Under the pieces are notes generated by a model that ran no database searches, was not told where the DNA came from, and saw only the letters and a list, made by a program, of their open reading frames with translations. Made by a program: the position numbers and the translations under genes. Shown here in pieces: positions 27,996 through 37,444 of a stretch of 64,000 bases of DNA. The number at the start of each line of letters is the position of its first letter. Positions within the stretch are counted from its first letter, which is position 1. Source of the stretch: Sporosalibacterium faouarense (lineage in GTDB: Bacteria > Bacillota > Clostridia > Tissierellales > VENL01); the NCBI RefSeq assembly GCF_016765695.1, contig NZ_JAETGO010000068.1, forward strand, positions 42,342-106,341, read 5' to 3'.

Positions 27996-28991
27996 TTAAT
28001 CAAAGATAGGCGAAAAGTATTTCTTGACTGAGTCATTTTCTGGTAATCTTCCGGTTGTATATGTGGTATTGGGAAAAATATATACAATATCTTCAATATT
28101 CTTATTTCCTTGTATATATTCTATAGCATTAAGTATCATTCGTCTTCCATCATCTAAAGCTTTATTATAAATATCGTAAAAGCTATCATTACAAACATCT
28201 TTTTTATCACATGGATGATTCCATTGTAACTTAAGGTCATTCATATAGTCTATATCATCTTCTATATGACGTGGATAAGTAAGATTACAATAATTTCCTT
28301 TATCATTTAATAGTATCTCTAATATACAAAGCATCCCTTTCTTTATTCCTATTGGGTCATATATAAGCTTAAATACCTTTTTCATATCTCTATAAGCATC
28401 ATTAGCTAAATGAGAATCTATTTCAATCTTATATAATAGCTCTATTATATAATTATAAAATTTCTGTATAGAATCAGGTAAATTTTCTCCAGCGTTAATT
28501 TTGTCAGTAACTTTATATTTATAGCTTCTTTTATTTTGTTTCTTCATAAGCAAAATGGTATCTATTATTAATTCAAATCTCTTATGATATCCTTTATACT
28601 TATATGTATCTGGGCGATTTTTATCATATTCTCCAGTAAAATAATATATATAAGGGTGAGCCTTTCTATCTAAAGCAAAGTGACACATAAACCCTGATAG
28701 ATATGTGAATAAAACTTTTTTTTCATTTGAATTATTTATTTTGTTTTTTATATACTTCAATCCTTCAATAAAAAACTCACCTGTATTCTTTAGATGCATT
28801 AATTTACCTATCTTAGGACCTCTTTTATCCTTAACCCATGGTAAAAAATCATTATAAAAAAATATATCTGGTCCCTGACATCCAAGAATAAATAATCCTT
28901 TATTATCTACAAAGTTTTTGTGAAATTCATTATCCTTAAGCTTACTAAGCATATCTTGTCCGAACAGAATATGGGTTATAATATCTGGCAT
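27996..28991 (-). CDS. Zinc-dependent phospholipase C-family protein
   Basis: A 331-residue protein beginning MPDIITHILFGQDML, the opening of the bacterial Zn-dependent PLC-like family. Likely metal ligands are ITHILFG, GCQGPDIFFYN, GKLMHLKNTGEFF and GFMCHFALDRKAHPYI, a His/Asp-rich pattern like secreted clostridial phospholipase C. Unlike alpha-toxin, it has no signal peptide and no C-terminal PLAT domain, so it is probably intracellular and of unknown substrate. Start ATG with AGGAGG. Confidence 0.82.
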   Translation of the reverse strand: MPDIITHILFGQDMLSKLKDNEFHKNFVDNKGLFILGCQGPDIFFYNDFLPWVKDKRGPKIGKLMHLKNTGEFFIEGLKYIKNKINNSNEKKVLFTYLSGFMCHFALDRKAHPYIYYFTGEYDKNRPDTYKYKGYHKRFELIIDTILLMKKQNKRSYKYKVTDKINAGENLPDSIQKFYNYIIELLYKIEIDSHLANDAYRDMKKVFKLIYDPIGIKKGMLCILEILLNDKGNYCNLTYPRHIEDDIDYMNDLKLQWNHPCDKKDVCNDSFYDIYNKALDDGRRMILNAIEYIQGNKNIEDIVYIFPNTTYTTGRLPENDSVKKYFSPIFD

Positions 28992-29010
28992 ATATTACCT
29001 CCTATATAAA

Positions 29011-29304
29011 CTATATTATTTCTATTCCACTTACTTCTATTTCTTTATTAGGCAAGTCCGAAGTATATTCCGCCATATTTACCATTACTGTATTACCAAC
29101 TTTTATTTTTTCATGAAAATATATGTTAAATCCTTCTATATGGTATTGAGTAAACTTCTCCTCTTCCTTTGGTGCTATAGTCTTTACAAAGACTTCTTCA
29201 ATAGGCTGTCAACAACTTCCTATTTTTTCGCTATAAACAGTGATTGAGCTCCGCCCTAAATCCTTAAGATATCTTTTAACTTTATCACTTATTTTAATTT
29301 CCAA
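29011..29304 (-). CDS. CC/Se-motif selenoprotein (in-frame UGA = Sec)
   Basis: If the UGA at 29211-29209 is read through, the minus strand gives a complete 97-residue protein starting at TTG (29304) 6 bases after GGAGGG and ending at TAG. The UGA is codon 32 in IGSCUQPIEE, so Sec follows Cys directly. This matches the family known as CC/Se motif (seleno)proteins, whose non-seleno members have Cys-Cys. Fourteen bases after the UGA a hairpin forms (AGTCTT, loop TGTA, AAGACT) with GU in its loop, the layout of a bacterial SECIS. Function is unknown, and a thiol/selenol redox role is plausible. Alternative: a pseudogene with a nonsense mutation; the intact frame on both sides and the hairpin argue against this. 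Confidence 0.75.
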
Positions 29305-29595
29305 TGTAATCCCTCCAGTCTTTAACCTCAATAAGACTACCTATTTTCTCACTATATCTATCAATATATATTTATTATATTATTTCCTCACCTAACAGTT
29401 ATTATATTTAAAAGAATATACATATATTCAATTATCAATTTTTAATTATTTACCCACTGGAGTGTATTTCTAACTAGCCTATATTAGAAATCTAATAATT
29501 CTTTCCCTATAATTATTCATTATATCACTTGAAAATCAAATATGCTCATTTGATATTATTTGTAATTCTACTAATTCATGAGTATAATATAGTAA

Positions 29596-29949
29596 AATAC
29601 ATCTGTCGTATTAATATATGCAGGTCCTTATGACAGCACTGGAATAGAATTTTTAATGGCTAAAAAAAATAATGAAGAAGATATAAAAAACTTAATTAAG
29701 TCTTCATCAGGAATCCAAAATATAAGTGCTGCTATGGAAAATCTGCTTCTTGCTGCTGCCAACATGGGTTATGGTGGATGTTGGATGACTGGCCCAAATT
29801 ATGCAGCTAAGGAGATTGAAAAATTAATAGGATTCGAAAAGGAAGGCTATCATCTAGCTACCATGACTCCTTTAGGCATTCCAGAGGATTCTAAGCCAAG
29901 CAGACCTCCTCGTAAATCTCTAGATGATGTTTTAACAATAATTGATTGA
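29596..29949 (+). pseudogene. Nitroreductase, 5'-truncated remnant
   Basis: The open frame encodes the C-terminal part of a nitroreductase-family flavoprotein. It includes VLIYAGPYDSTG, SAAMENLLLAAANMGYGGCW (the family's conserved helix), LIGFEKEGYHLATMTPLGIP and PPRKSLDDVL. Two stops (TAG TAA at 29590-29595) precede it and no N-terminal half with the FMN-phosphate-binding Arg/Ser motif is found. The first ATG in frame (29656) would give only 97 residues and has no ribosome binding site. It is probably a decayed gene. Confidence 0.7.
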
Positions 29950-30201
29950 ATTTATAATAAGCTTTAGCTATTAACTTTACATGCAAAATTAATCTAAATG
30001 CTATAGTACTTAGTTGCTTTATAATTAGTATAATTATGAAAGTATTTTATAAATTACTCTTGTTATCAATATCTATTAGTTCTTTTTTATGAAAATTGTA
30101 TATTATAAGTAGAACTTGAGAAAATATATTAAAATAGCAATTTGAAGGAAATATTATTTTATAATTTTCTTCACAATAATTGCATAGAAGGAGGGCTAGT
30201 A
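29950..30201. other. AT-rich spacer before sspH
   Basis: This 252-bp spacer between the nitroreductase remnant and sspH has no recognisable gene. It should contain the sspH promoter, expected to be forespore-specific, but I cannot fix its boxes. Confidence 0.35.
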
Positions 30202-30384
30202 ATGGATATTAGTAGAGCTAAGAATATCATAAATAGTAATGTTGAAATAGAAGTTTTCTATAATGATGACTCAGTTTGGATTAAAAACTTAGATGAATCT
30301 TCAGGTATAGCTCATGTTGAAAGCCTAAGAAACAATACGGATATGGAGGTCCCTATATCAGATCTTCGAGAAATAAATAGTTAA
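30202..30384 (+). CDS. sspH: H-type small acid-soluble spore protein
   Basis: A 60-residue protein starting MDISRAKNIINSNVEIEVFY and containing VWIKNLDE, GIAHVESL and a C-terminal VPISDLREI. This pattern and length match SspH (MDxxRAKxI, VWI, ARVxxL, VxxLxE). H-type SASPs are minor proteins of the spore core made in the forespore. The start is the ATG after AAGGAGGG; an in-frame upstream ATG at 30142 lacks a ribosome binding site and family similarity. It is direct evidence for a spore-former. Confidence 0.88.
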   Translation: MDISRAKNIINSNVEIEVFYNDDSVWIKNLDESSGIAHVESLRNNTDMEVPISDLREINS

Positions 30385-30395
30385 TCTAATATGAC

Positions 30396-30432
30396 ACTAA
30401 AAGGCTATGATTAGCAATCATAGCCTTTTAGT
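30396..30432 (+). terminator. Terminator after sspH
   Basis: A perfect 17-bp stem (ACTAAAAGGCTATGATT and its complement) with loop AGC, just after the sspH stop. Confidence 0.8.
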
Positions 30433-30569
30433 TCATTAAGAGTTATATTTACTGCTTGCTTTTCTTTAACTTAATTTTCTGTTCTTATTAATGACTTATA
30501 CTCAGTGCTTTTAACGATAAAATCATTATTATAACTATAAGTCTATCTAGATTCATAAAAATTGCACCA

Positions 30570-32084
30570 TTATATTAAGATTCCTAAGGAAATGCAGGCA
30601 GCCAATCCTATACTTAAGAAGTTAACTAAATCATTATTAAAGTAACTAACCCCTCTTATTAACTTTGTTGGCTTACCTCTATATACCTTTTTCTCTGTTT
30701 CCCTTGCGGCTTCATCTGAATAATATATTCCTTGGACTGTTGCTCCTAAAATAGAATCTATTATTCCTCCTAAAAATCCACATATAGCTACTATTAGAAA
30801 AATACTTAAAATATCTATATCTAAACCTGTTATTCCTATTATGGATATTAAAATAACAAAAGAAACTGATATGAAAGCTGAACCAAAGAATCCAGCTAGA
30901 GTTCCCCATAAACTAACCGCTCCTGAAGTTCCTTTGGCTACCCTCCTAAATGTCCTTAACGACAAAGGTTTACTATTATTCAATACACCTAGCTCAGTTG
31001 ACCAAGTATCTGCATTTGCAGCAGCATAGGAAATAGCTACGACCACTAAGAAGCTTACATTACCAGTGATAGCATATAGAATAGAGAATATAAGTCCTAC
31101 CCCACCATTGGCAAATACCTGTATTATATCCCTTTTTCCAGTTTTATCAAATTGGTCGGCTATAGATTTCTTCTTACTCTTCTTAAAGTGACTAAGTATG
31201 CTTGAACTAATAAAAAACAATATCATTAATGCAGCTCCATATATTCCTGATGTTGCAAATATTCCTGTTCCTAGAATAATAGCTCCTATTGAACCGCTCA
31301 CACTTAAAGATTCTACATTATAGGCGACATAGGCTATAAATACGCTAAAAATTAAACCAATACCACCCCTAAGTAATATATTAAACAGTTGAGATTGAAT
31401 TGAAATCTTCAGTAAGAAATATGCACTTAAAGCTGTTATTAAAGGAACTGTTAAGTTGTCTAATCCCCAAGGAGTCAGAGCTTCTACTACAGTTGCTATT
31501 ACTGCTAAGATAAAGCTAATTGCTAAAATTTTAAAACTATATCCGTTGGAAAATATTAATATTAATAATGCTACTAGATAAGAAAGTATAAACATGGTTA
31601 TAGAGCCTTCTAAGCTCTTAACATTATTATAGATTTTAATTTTATTTTTCCCTAGTTTTTTCCCTATTATTGCAGCAAACCCATCACCATAACCCATGAC
31701 TAGTATTCCTACAGCTCCAATATACTTCAAATTATTTCCTAATAGTCCATTTTTCCAAGTTAAAATTATTAGAAATAACAAGGATACTGGAAAGTATATC
31801 GTTCCTAAATCTGCTTTACTCTCATTTCTTTCCATACTCTTAAAAACACTTTTCTTATAGGAAATATAATTTAAAATTATAAATAAAATAGGTGGAATTA
31901 TAGCGTACTCAATTTCAGGAATAAAAATCATTGAGAAAATCCACCAATGGGACACACCTATATGTATAAATTTTCTGGTAGCCTCATTGCTTAATTTCAT
32001 TTTAACTTTTAAAGTTTCAGATATTGCAATGATTATTAATACAAAAACTATAGATGAAACCATTCCCCATAATCCCATTTCCAT
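30570..32084 (-). CDS. Fused prenol kinase-like/DUF92 (VTE5-VTE6-like) membrane protein
   Basis: A 504-residue multi-pass protein made of two domains. Residues about 1-230 resemble the CTP-dependent phytol/dolichol kinase family (ATRKFIHIGVSHWW, VMGYGDGFAAIIGKKLGK, KSLEGS). Residues about 245-504 are a DUF92 domain (SYAAANADTWSTELGV, LRTFRRVAKGTSGAVS, GGIIDSILGATVQ). In plants these are separate enzymes, VTE5 (phytol kinase) and VTE6 (phytyl-phosphate kinase), which convert phytol to phytyl diphosphate. A fusion in a Firmicute suggests a one-protein prenol salvage enzyme (inference). It is a single gene upstream of nothing in particular; pgi lies 39 bp upstream on the same strand. Confidence 0.82.
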   Translation of the reverse strand: MEMGLWGMVSSIVFVLIIIAISETLKVKMKLSNEATRKFIHIGVSHWWIFSMIFIPEIEYAIIPPILFIILNYISYKKSVFKSMERNESKADLGTIYFPVSLLFLIILTWKNGLLGNNLKYIGAVGILVMGYGDGFAAIIGKKLGKNKIKIYNNVKSLEGSITMFILSYLVALLILIFSNGYSFKILAISFILAVIATVVEALTPWGLDNLTVPLITALSAYFLLKISIQSQLFNILLRGGIGLIFSVFIAYVAYNVESLSVSGSIGAIILGTGIFATSGIYGAALMILFFISSSILSHFKKSKKKSIADQFDKTGKRDIIQVFANGGVGLIFSILYAITGNVSFLVVVAISYAAANADTWSTELGVLNNSKPLSLRTFRRVAKGTSGAVSLWGTLAGFFGSAFISVSFVILISIIGITGLDIDILSIFLIVAICGFLGGIIDSILGATVQGIYYSDEAARETEKKVYRGKPTKLIRGVSYFNNDLVNFLSIGLAACISLGILI

Positions 32085-32123
32085 AAATCACTCCTTTATC
32101 TTTTGTAAAAATATCCTTATCTT

Positions 32124-33461
32124 TTATCTTTCGTTTAGCTTATTCCTTAATTCTTCAAATCCTGGTTTTCCTAATAAAGCAAACATGTTTTTCTTATAGG
32201 ACTCTACTCCTGGCTGATTAAAAGGATTCACTCCTAATATATATCCACTTATTCCACAGGCCTTCATAAAGAAATATATTAATTTACCAAAATAATACTC
32301 ATTCATTTCTGGCACATTGATTATGATATTTGGAACTCCACCATCTTCATGGGCTAGAGCAGTTGCCTCCATGGCTTTTTTATTTACAAAGTTCATTGTC
32401 TTACCCTTGAGATAGTTTAGATTATCAAGGTTATCAGAGTTTGCCTTAATTCTAATATCACTCTTAGGCTTATCTACATTTATAACAGTTTCAAATAAAT
32501 TTCTTCTGCCTTCCTGTATATATTGTCCTAGAGAGTGAAGATCAGTAGAAAATGTTACTGAAGCTGGAAAAATTCCTTTTCCATCCTTACCTTCACTTTC
32601 CCCATAGAGCTGTTTCCACCACTCTCCTATATAAAATAAGGATGGCTCATAGCCTACAAGGATTTCAATTAATTTATTCTTTCTATATAAAAGGTTTCTT
32701 ACTACTGCATATTGGTAACATGGATTCTCATCTAATTTCTCATTTTTATATTCTTCTACACCATCTTTAACGCCTTCTACCATACTATCAATATCCAATC
32801 CTGCAACAGCTATTGGTAACAGTCCTACAGGAGTTATTACAGAAAATCTACCTCCTATATCATCTGGTATTATAAAAGTTTCATATCCTTCCTGATTAGC
32901 TAGCTCCTTTAATGCCCCTTTTGACTTATCAGTAGTTGCAAAAATTCTTTTCTTCACTTCACTCTTTTCATATTTTTCTTCCATATATTCTTTTAATATC
33001 CTAAAAGCTATAGCAGGTTCTGTTGTAGTTCCTGATTTAGATATAACATTGATACTAATATCTTTTCCGTCTATTATTTCTAATAGTTCATTTAAATAGC
33101 TTCCACTTATATTATTTCCAATAAAATATATTTCTGGAGCCTTCCTTTGATCTCTAAGAAGTTGATTATAAAATGAATGGGTTAAAGATTCTATTGCTGC
33201 TCTAGCCCCCAGATAAGATCCACCAATGCCAACAACAATAAAAACATCTGAGTTTTCCCTAATTATACTAGCAGTCTCTTTTATTCTCTGAAACTCATCG
33301 TAATCATACCTTAGTGCTTGGTCTATCCATCCTATAAATTCCTTGCCTAATCCTGTTCTATTATGTAAATTCCCGTGAGCTTTCAATAATTCATCATTAA
33401 TACTTGATAAATCTTCTAATTGTAATTTTGTTTTTGAAATGTCTAAAGTTATTTCCCCCAT
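32124..33461 (-). CDS. pgi: Glucose-6-phosphate isomerase
   Basis: A 445-residue cytoplasmic enzyme of the short bacterial GPI type, converting glucose-6-P and fructose-6-P. Key segments are [17 protein letters not shown] (about residues 76-92), [17 protein letters not shown] (about 138-154), [17 protein letters not shown] (about 203-219), and the C-terminal [18 protein letters not shown] with the catalytic Lys/His region. Length matches the 450-residue Firmicute form. The start ATG follows AGGAGG. It may be cotranscribed with the prenol-kinase-like gene. Confidence 0.97.
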   Translation of the reverse strand: MGEITLDISKTKLQLEDLSSINDELLKAHGNLHNRTGLGKEFIGWIDQALRYDYDEFQRIKETASIIRENSDVFIVVGIGGSYLGARAAIESLTHSFYNQLLRDQRKAPEIYFIGNNISGSYLNELLEIIDGKDISINVISKSGTTTEPAIAFRILKEYMEEKYEKSEVKKRIFATTDKSKGALKELANQEGYETFIIPDDIGGRFSVITPVGLLPIAVAGLDIDSMVEGVKDGVEEYKNEKLDENPCYQYAVVRNLLYRKNKLIEILVGYEPSLFYIGEWWKQLYGESEGKDGKGIFPASVTFSTDLHSLGQYIQEGRRNLFETVINVDKPKSDIRIKANSDNLDNLNYLKGKTMNFVNKKAMEATALAHEDGGVPNIIINVPEMNEYYFGKLIYFFMKACGISGYILGVNPFNQPGVESYKKNMFALLGKPGFEELRNKLNER

Positions 33462-33618
33462 TGTATAACCTCCTATATTTTTTTACTTTAGTTCATCATA
33501 TCACACATTAATTATATTTTACTTTTAGTATCTATTATTTTCAAATCAATTTTATTTTGAGAATCACTTGAAAAGTGCTACAATAAAAGAGAAAACTATA
33601 ACAAGGAGGTAAATTTCT

Positions 33619-34851
33619 TTGACTGATTTTCAAAAAAACTTAGAAAAATATGCTGAGATTGCTATAAAAATTGGAGTTAATTTACAGGAAAATCAAAGCT
33701 TAGTTATTCGAGCTTCTATCAATGCTAAGGATATAGTTAGAAAAATAGTAAAAAAAGCTTATGAGGCTGGTGGTAAGGATGTGTTAGTGGAGTGGTCCGA
33801 TGACGAAGTCTCATTAATTAGATTTATGAATGCTCCAAAAGAAGCTCTTAAAGAATTTCCTAAATGGAAGGCTGAAGGATATGCTGAAATGGCCAAGAAT
33901 GGAACTGCATTTTTGACTGTTTCTGCTCCTAATCCTGATTTATTGAAGGATATTGATCCTAGTAGAGTAGCATTATCTCGTAAGACTTCTGCAATGGCAA
34001 TGAAAGATTTCAGCTTTATGATGCGTTCTGGTAAAGTAAATTGGACTGCCCTAGTAATTCCAACAGAATCTTGGGCAGAAAAAGTATATCCTGATTTAAC
34101 TACAGAAGATGGATTACATAAGCTATGGGATGATATTTTTAAAATAACAAGAGTAGCTACACCTGATCCTATATCTGCTTGGAAAGAACATATAAATAAT
34201 CTACAAGCAAAACTTGAATTATTAAATAGTAAAAAGTATAAAAAATTACACTTTAAAGGGCCCGGCACTGATTTGACAATGAATCTTCCTGATGACCAAG
34301 TGTGGATAGGCGGTGGAATGACTACTGAAAGTGGAATCTTCTGTGTACCAAATGTCCCTACTGAAGAAGTTTTTACAGCTCCACTTAAAAGTACTGTAAA
34401 TGGTACTGTGAAGAGCACTAAACCACTGAGTTATAATGGAAGTTTAATAGACAATTTTTCCTTTACCTTTGAGAATGGAAAAATAGTTGATTTTAGTGCA
34501 GAACAAGGATATGAGGTATTGAAGAAAATGCTAGAAACTGACGAAACTTCACCCTATTTGGGAGAAGTTGCATTAGTTCCCCATGATTCTCCTATATCCA
34601 ATACCAAAACTGTATTCTACAATACTCTTTTTGATGAAAATGCTTCTTGCCATTTAGCTGTTGGAAGTGCATATGCAAGCTGTATTGAGAATGGTGGCAA
34701 AATGAGTAAGGATGAACTAGAGGGTAACGATCTTAATACTAGCCTAATCCATGTTGATTTTATGATTGGGTCAGCAGAACTAAATATAGATGGTGAAACC
34801 CCCGATGGAAAAATAGAACCTATTTTTAGAAAAGGTAACTGGGATAAATAA
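33619..34851 (+). CDS. M29-family aminopeptidase (AmpS/PepS-like)
   Basis: A 410-residue metallo-aminopeptidase of family M29. Characteristic segments are LRIxA-like ENQSLVIRASINAKD near the N-terminus, FKGPGTDLTMNLPDDQVWIGG, ESGIFCVPNVPTEEVFTAP with metal-binding Glu residues, and the C-terminal HLAVGSAYASCIENGG and IHVDFMIGSAELNIDGE. It releases N-terminal residues from peptides in the cytoplasm using two metal ions. The start is TTG at 33619, 8 bases after AAGGAGGT. Confidence 0.93.
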   Translation: MTDFQKNLEKYAEIAIKIGVNLQENQSLVIRASINAKDIVRKIVKKAYEAGGKDVLVEWSDDEVSLIRFMNAPKEALKEFPKWKAEGYAEMAKNGTAFLTVSAPNPDLLKDIDPSRVALSRKTSAMAMKDFSFMMRSGKVNWTALVIPTESWAEKVYPDLTTEDGLHKLWDDIFKITRVATPDPISAWKEHINNLQAKLELLNSKKYKKLHFKGPGTDLTMNLPDDQVWIGGGMTTESGIFCVPNVPTEEVFTAPLKSTVNGTVKSTKPLSYNGSLIDNFSFTFENGKIVDFSAEQGYEVLKKMLETDETSPYLGEVALVPHDSPISNTKTVFYNTLFDENASCHLAVGSAYASCIENGGKMSKDELEGNDLNTSLIHVDFMIGSAELNIDGETPDGKIEPIFRKGNWDK

Positions 34852-34867
34852 AATATATACGAAAATA

Positions 34868-34903
34868 TAATCTTTCATAAAATTTTAATATGTAATTTGC
34901 TCA
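34868..34903. repeat. Dispersed repeat, right-half copy G
   Basis: TTTCATAAAATTTTAATATG followed by TAATTTGCTCATTT matches the right half of the element at 48128-48200. The left half is absent. Confidence 0.4.
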
Positions 34904-34906
34904 TTT

Positions 34907-34948
34907 AAAAAAGAGATGCGTTTCTAACTAGAAACTCATCTCTTTTTT
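34907..34948. terminator. Bidirectional terminator between aminopeptidase and nadC
   Basis: Arms AAAAAAGAGATG (34907-34918) and CATCTCTTTTTT (34937-34948) with an inner TTTCT/AGAAA stem; T-runs on both strands. Confidence 0.8.
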
Positions 34949-34983
34949 CATTTCTTCTTAAATTATTAATAGCATTTGAACCT

Positions 34984-35006
34984 TCCCCACTTAAAAAAGC
35001 TGGGGA
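34984..35006 (-). other. Hairpin resembling an IS200/IS605 element end
   Basis: Read on the minus strand this is GAATCCCCAGC, a T-run, AAGTGGGGAAGGTTCAA. A CCCCA/TGGGG hairpin next to GGTTCAA is a layout I associate with the tnpB-side ends of some IS605-like elements. No transposase is present here. It may equally be an ordinary hairpin after nadC. Confidence 0.25.
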
Positions 35007-35047
35007 TTCTTATTTAAAAGAAGTTTGATATTTAAGTTTCCACCTAA

Positions 35048-35878
35048 TTATAATATATTTAAGCTAATATCCAAAGCCTTTACCGAGTGAGTAAGAGCTC
35101 CAACAGATATAACATCTACACCAGTTTGAGCCACGCTCTCAACTCTCTCTAATGTTATGTTCCCTGACGCTTCTAATATCGCTTTTCCATTATTTATTTC
35201 AACTGCTTCCTTCATTTCTTCGTCACTCATATTATCTAGCATAATAATATCAGTATTAACATCTAATGCTTCTTGCAGTCCTTCTAAATCTTCCACTTCT
35301 ACTTCTATTTTAACTGTATGAGGAATTTTAACTCTAATTTGTTCCACTGCTTCCTTAATTCCACCAGCAGCTTTTATATGATTGTCCTTTATCATCACAG
35401 CATCAGAAAGATTAAATCTATGGTTATATGCTCCACCTGTCTTCACCGCATATTTTTCTAAAGCTCTTAATCCCGGTGTTGTTTTTCTAGTATCAACAAC
35501 TCTAGCCTTGTACCCTTTAGCACGTTCTGAATATCTCGATGCCATAGTTGCAATTCCTGATAATCTTTGCATAAAATTTAGCGCTGTTCTTTCTCCTGTT
35601 AATATAGTCCTAGTGCTTCCTTGTATTTTGGCAATTATATCGCCTTTCTTAACAGAATCTCCATCTTTTCTTAATCTATTGAATTTAACCGCTCCGTCCA
35701 AAAATGTGAAGATTCTCTCAGCTAATTCTAGCCCACAAATTACTCCATCTTCTTTGGCCATAATTTCAGCTTCTGATACAGATGAGGCATCTATCAAATT
35801 ATCCGTAGTTATATCCCCATTATTCATATCTTCAATAAGGGTCATTTCAATCAATCTATCAAGATTTAAGATATTCAA
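35048..35878 (-). CDS. nadC: Nicotinate-nucleotide pyrophosphorylase (carboxylating) NadC
   Basis: A 276-residue quinolinate phosphoribosyltransferase, which makes nicotinate mononucleotide from quinolinate and PRPP. Family motifs are EDMNNGDITTDNL, GERTALNFMQRLSGIAT (about residues 96-112), VDTRKTTPGLRALEKYAV, GGAYNHRFNLSDAVMIKDNH, IEVEVED and EASGNITLERV. It is third in nadA-nadB-nadC with a 15-bp gap from nadB. Confidence 0.97.
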   Translation of the reverse strand: MNILNLDRLIEMTLIEDMNNGDITTDNLIDASSVSEAEIMAKEDGVICGLELAERIFTFLDGAVKFNRLRKDGDSVKKGDIIAKIQGSTRTILTGERTALNFMQRLSGIATMASRYSERAKGYKARVVDTRKTTPGLRALEKYAVKTGGAYNHRFNLSDAVMIKDNHIKAAGGIKEAVEQIRVKIPHTVKIEVEVEDLEGLQEALDVNTDIIMLDNMSDEEMKEAVEINNGKAILEASGNITLERVESVAQTGVDVISVGALTHSVKALDISLNIL

Positions 35879-35893
35879 ACAAAGCCCTCCTTT

Positions 35894-37432
35894 TTATATC
35901 TGCTCACCATTATTTTTATCTATTCTAAAATGACATCCAATACTTTCTTTTCTATCCAAGCAAGCATTGATTATCAATAACGCAATGGTTATCATGTTCT
36001 TAGCTTCTTGACACGCTCTCTCACTCTCAAGACATGATTTAAGCTTTTCACTTAATCCTTCAATTTTCTTTTTTGCATTCAATAAGCCTGATTCCCATCT
36101 GACTATGCCAACATATTTTTCCATAGTTTCTTTAATCTCTTTCTTTACTTTGTATATATCTATATCAGTATTTGATTGAACATTATATTGATTCTTTACG
36201 AGAGTATCTTTATCTGAAAGTTTTGCTTGTTCAAAGCATTCTAAATTCTTATTTATATCGTTAGATATTTTCTTTCCGAATACTATACATTCAAGTAGGG
36301 AATTGCTAGCCAATCTATTTGCTCCATGAACTCCTGTATTAGAGCATTCCCCACAAGCATACAAACTAGGTATATTGGTCCTGCCTACCATATCAACCTT
36401 AATTCCCCCAATGGAATAATGTTGAACTGGCAATACGGGTATTAAGTCCTTAGACATGTCTATTCCATTTGCTAAGCATTGATTGTATATGGTAGGGAAT
36501 CTATTTTCTAAATATTCCTTATCTCTATGAGTAATGTCTAAATAAACATGGTCTGTATTACTTTTTTCCATTTCTTTATAAATACATTGTGATACTATGT
36601 CTCTTGGAGCTAAATCCTTACTAGGATGATATTTCTCCATAAACCTTTCTCCAGATTTATTTCTAAGAACAGCTCCCTCTCCTCTTACGGCTTCAGATAT
36701 CAGAAATTTTTTCCCTTTATCCTTAGAATAAAAGGCAGTTGGATGAAACTGTATAAATTCCATATTATTAATTTCACAGCCACCTCTATAAGCCATAGCT
36801 ATACCATCGCCAGTAGCTATAGTAGAGTTTGTGCTATTGTTATATATTTCTCCTATTCCTCCAGTAGCTATAACTGTGTCATTTGAATATATATTTAGAA
36901 TTTTACTATCCTTTAATGCAGTTATTCCAACACATTTTGAATCATTCAAGATTAAATCTAAAGCCATAATATCTTCTAAAACAGTTATATTACTCCTATT
37001 CTTAACCTGTATGCTAAGCGCTTTCACTATTTCTCTGCCTGTTGCATCACCGCCAGCATGCAGGACTCTTCTTCGACTATGTCCACCCTCCATGGTAGAT
37101 TTAATACTTCCATTATCTTCTCTGTCAAATTCTACACCTAGAGCAATTAATTCTTCTATATTATTCGGAGCACACTTAACAAGCTGCTCCAATTTGTCAA
37201 TGTCATTCATATTAGAACCAGCTTCAAGTGTATCTTCAATATGCAATTTAAAAGAATCGTCACTTTTCACACAGGCAGCAATTCCACCTTGAGCAAGGGA
37301 TGAATTATTTTCATCAACTGCTTCTTTCGATAATAATAATACCTCAAAATCAGGATTAATCTTTAATGCAGTATACATTCCTGCTAATCCTGCTCCTACT
37401 ATAACAACATCTACATTATAGTTTAATTTCAC
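35894..37432 (-). CDS. nadB: L-aspartate oxidase NadB
   Basis: A 512-residue FAD enzyme that oxidises L-aspartate to iminoaspartate. In an anaerobe fumarate is the likely electron acceptor. It has a dinucleotide motif VVIVGAGLAGMYTAL (about residues 9-23), SSLAQGGIAA, GGHSRRRVLHAGGDATG, EFIQFHPTAF, RGEGAVLRNKSGERF and the C-terminal GECSNTGVHGANRLASNSLLE. The product goes directly to NadA. It lies 12 bp after nadA and 15 bp before nadC. Confidence 0.97.
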   Translation of the reverse strand: MKLNYNVDVVIVGAGLAGMYTALKINPDFEVLLLSKEAVDENNSSLAQGGIAACVKSDDSFKLHIEDTLEAGSNMNDIDKLEQLVKCAPNNIEELIALGVEFDREDNGSIKSTMEGGHSRRRVLHAGGDATGREIVKALSIQVKNRSNITVLEDIMALDLILNDSKCVGITALKDSKILNIYSNDTVIATGGIGEIYNNSTNSTIATGDGIAMAYRGGCEINNMEFIQFHPTAFYSKDKGKKFLISEAVRGEGAVLRNKSGERFMEKYHPSKDLAPRDIVSQCIYKEMEKSNTDHVYLDITHRDKEYLENRFPTIYNQCLANGIDMSKDLIPVLPVQHYSIGGIKVDMVGRTNIPSLYACGECSNTGVHGANRLASNSLLECIVFGKKISNDINKNLECFEQAKLSDKDTLVKNQYNVQSNTDIDIYKVKKEIKETMEKYVGIVRWESGLLNAKKKIEGLSEKLKSCLESERACQEAKNMITIALLIINACLDRKESIGCHFRIDKNNGEQI

Positions 37433-37444
37433 AAGTACTCACCT

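Noticed and set aside
29209..29211. TGA in the CC/Se gene as a nonsense mutation (pseudogene)
   Set aside because: The frame is intact on both sides, the UGA follows Cys as in the family, and a SECIS-like hairpin lies at the expected distance. The reading remains unproven without the Sec machinery.
33759..34418. 219-codon open frame on the minus strand opposite the M29 aminopeptidase
   Set aside because: Entirely antisense to a well-supported gene, with no ribosome site and no recognisable protein; an AT-rich shadow frame.
35382..35933. 183-codon plus-strand frame opposite nadC
   Set aside because: Antisense shadow of nadC with no start signal or family match.
36831..37292. 153-codon plus-strand frame opposite nadB
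   Set aside because: Antisense shadow of a conserved FAD enzyme; low-complexity Ser/Ile-rich translation.
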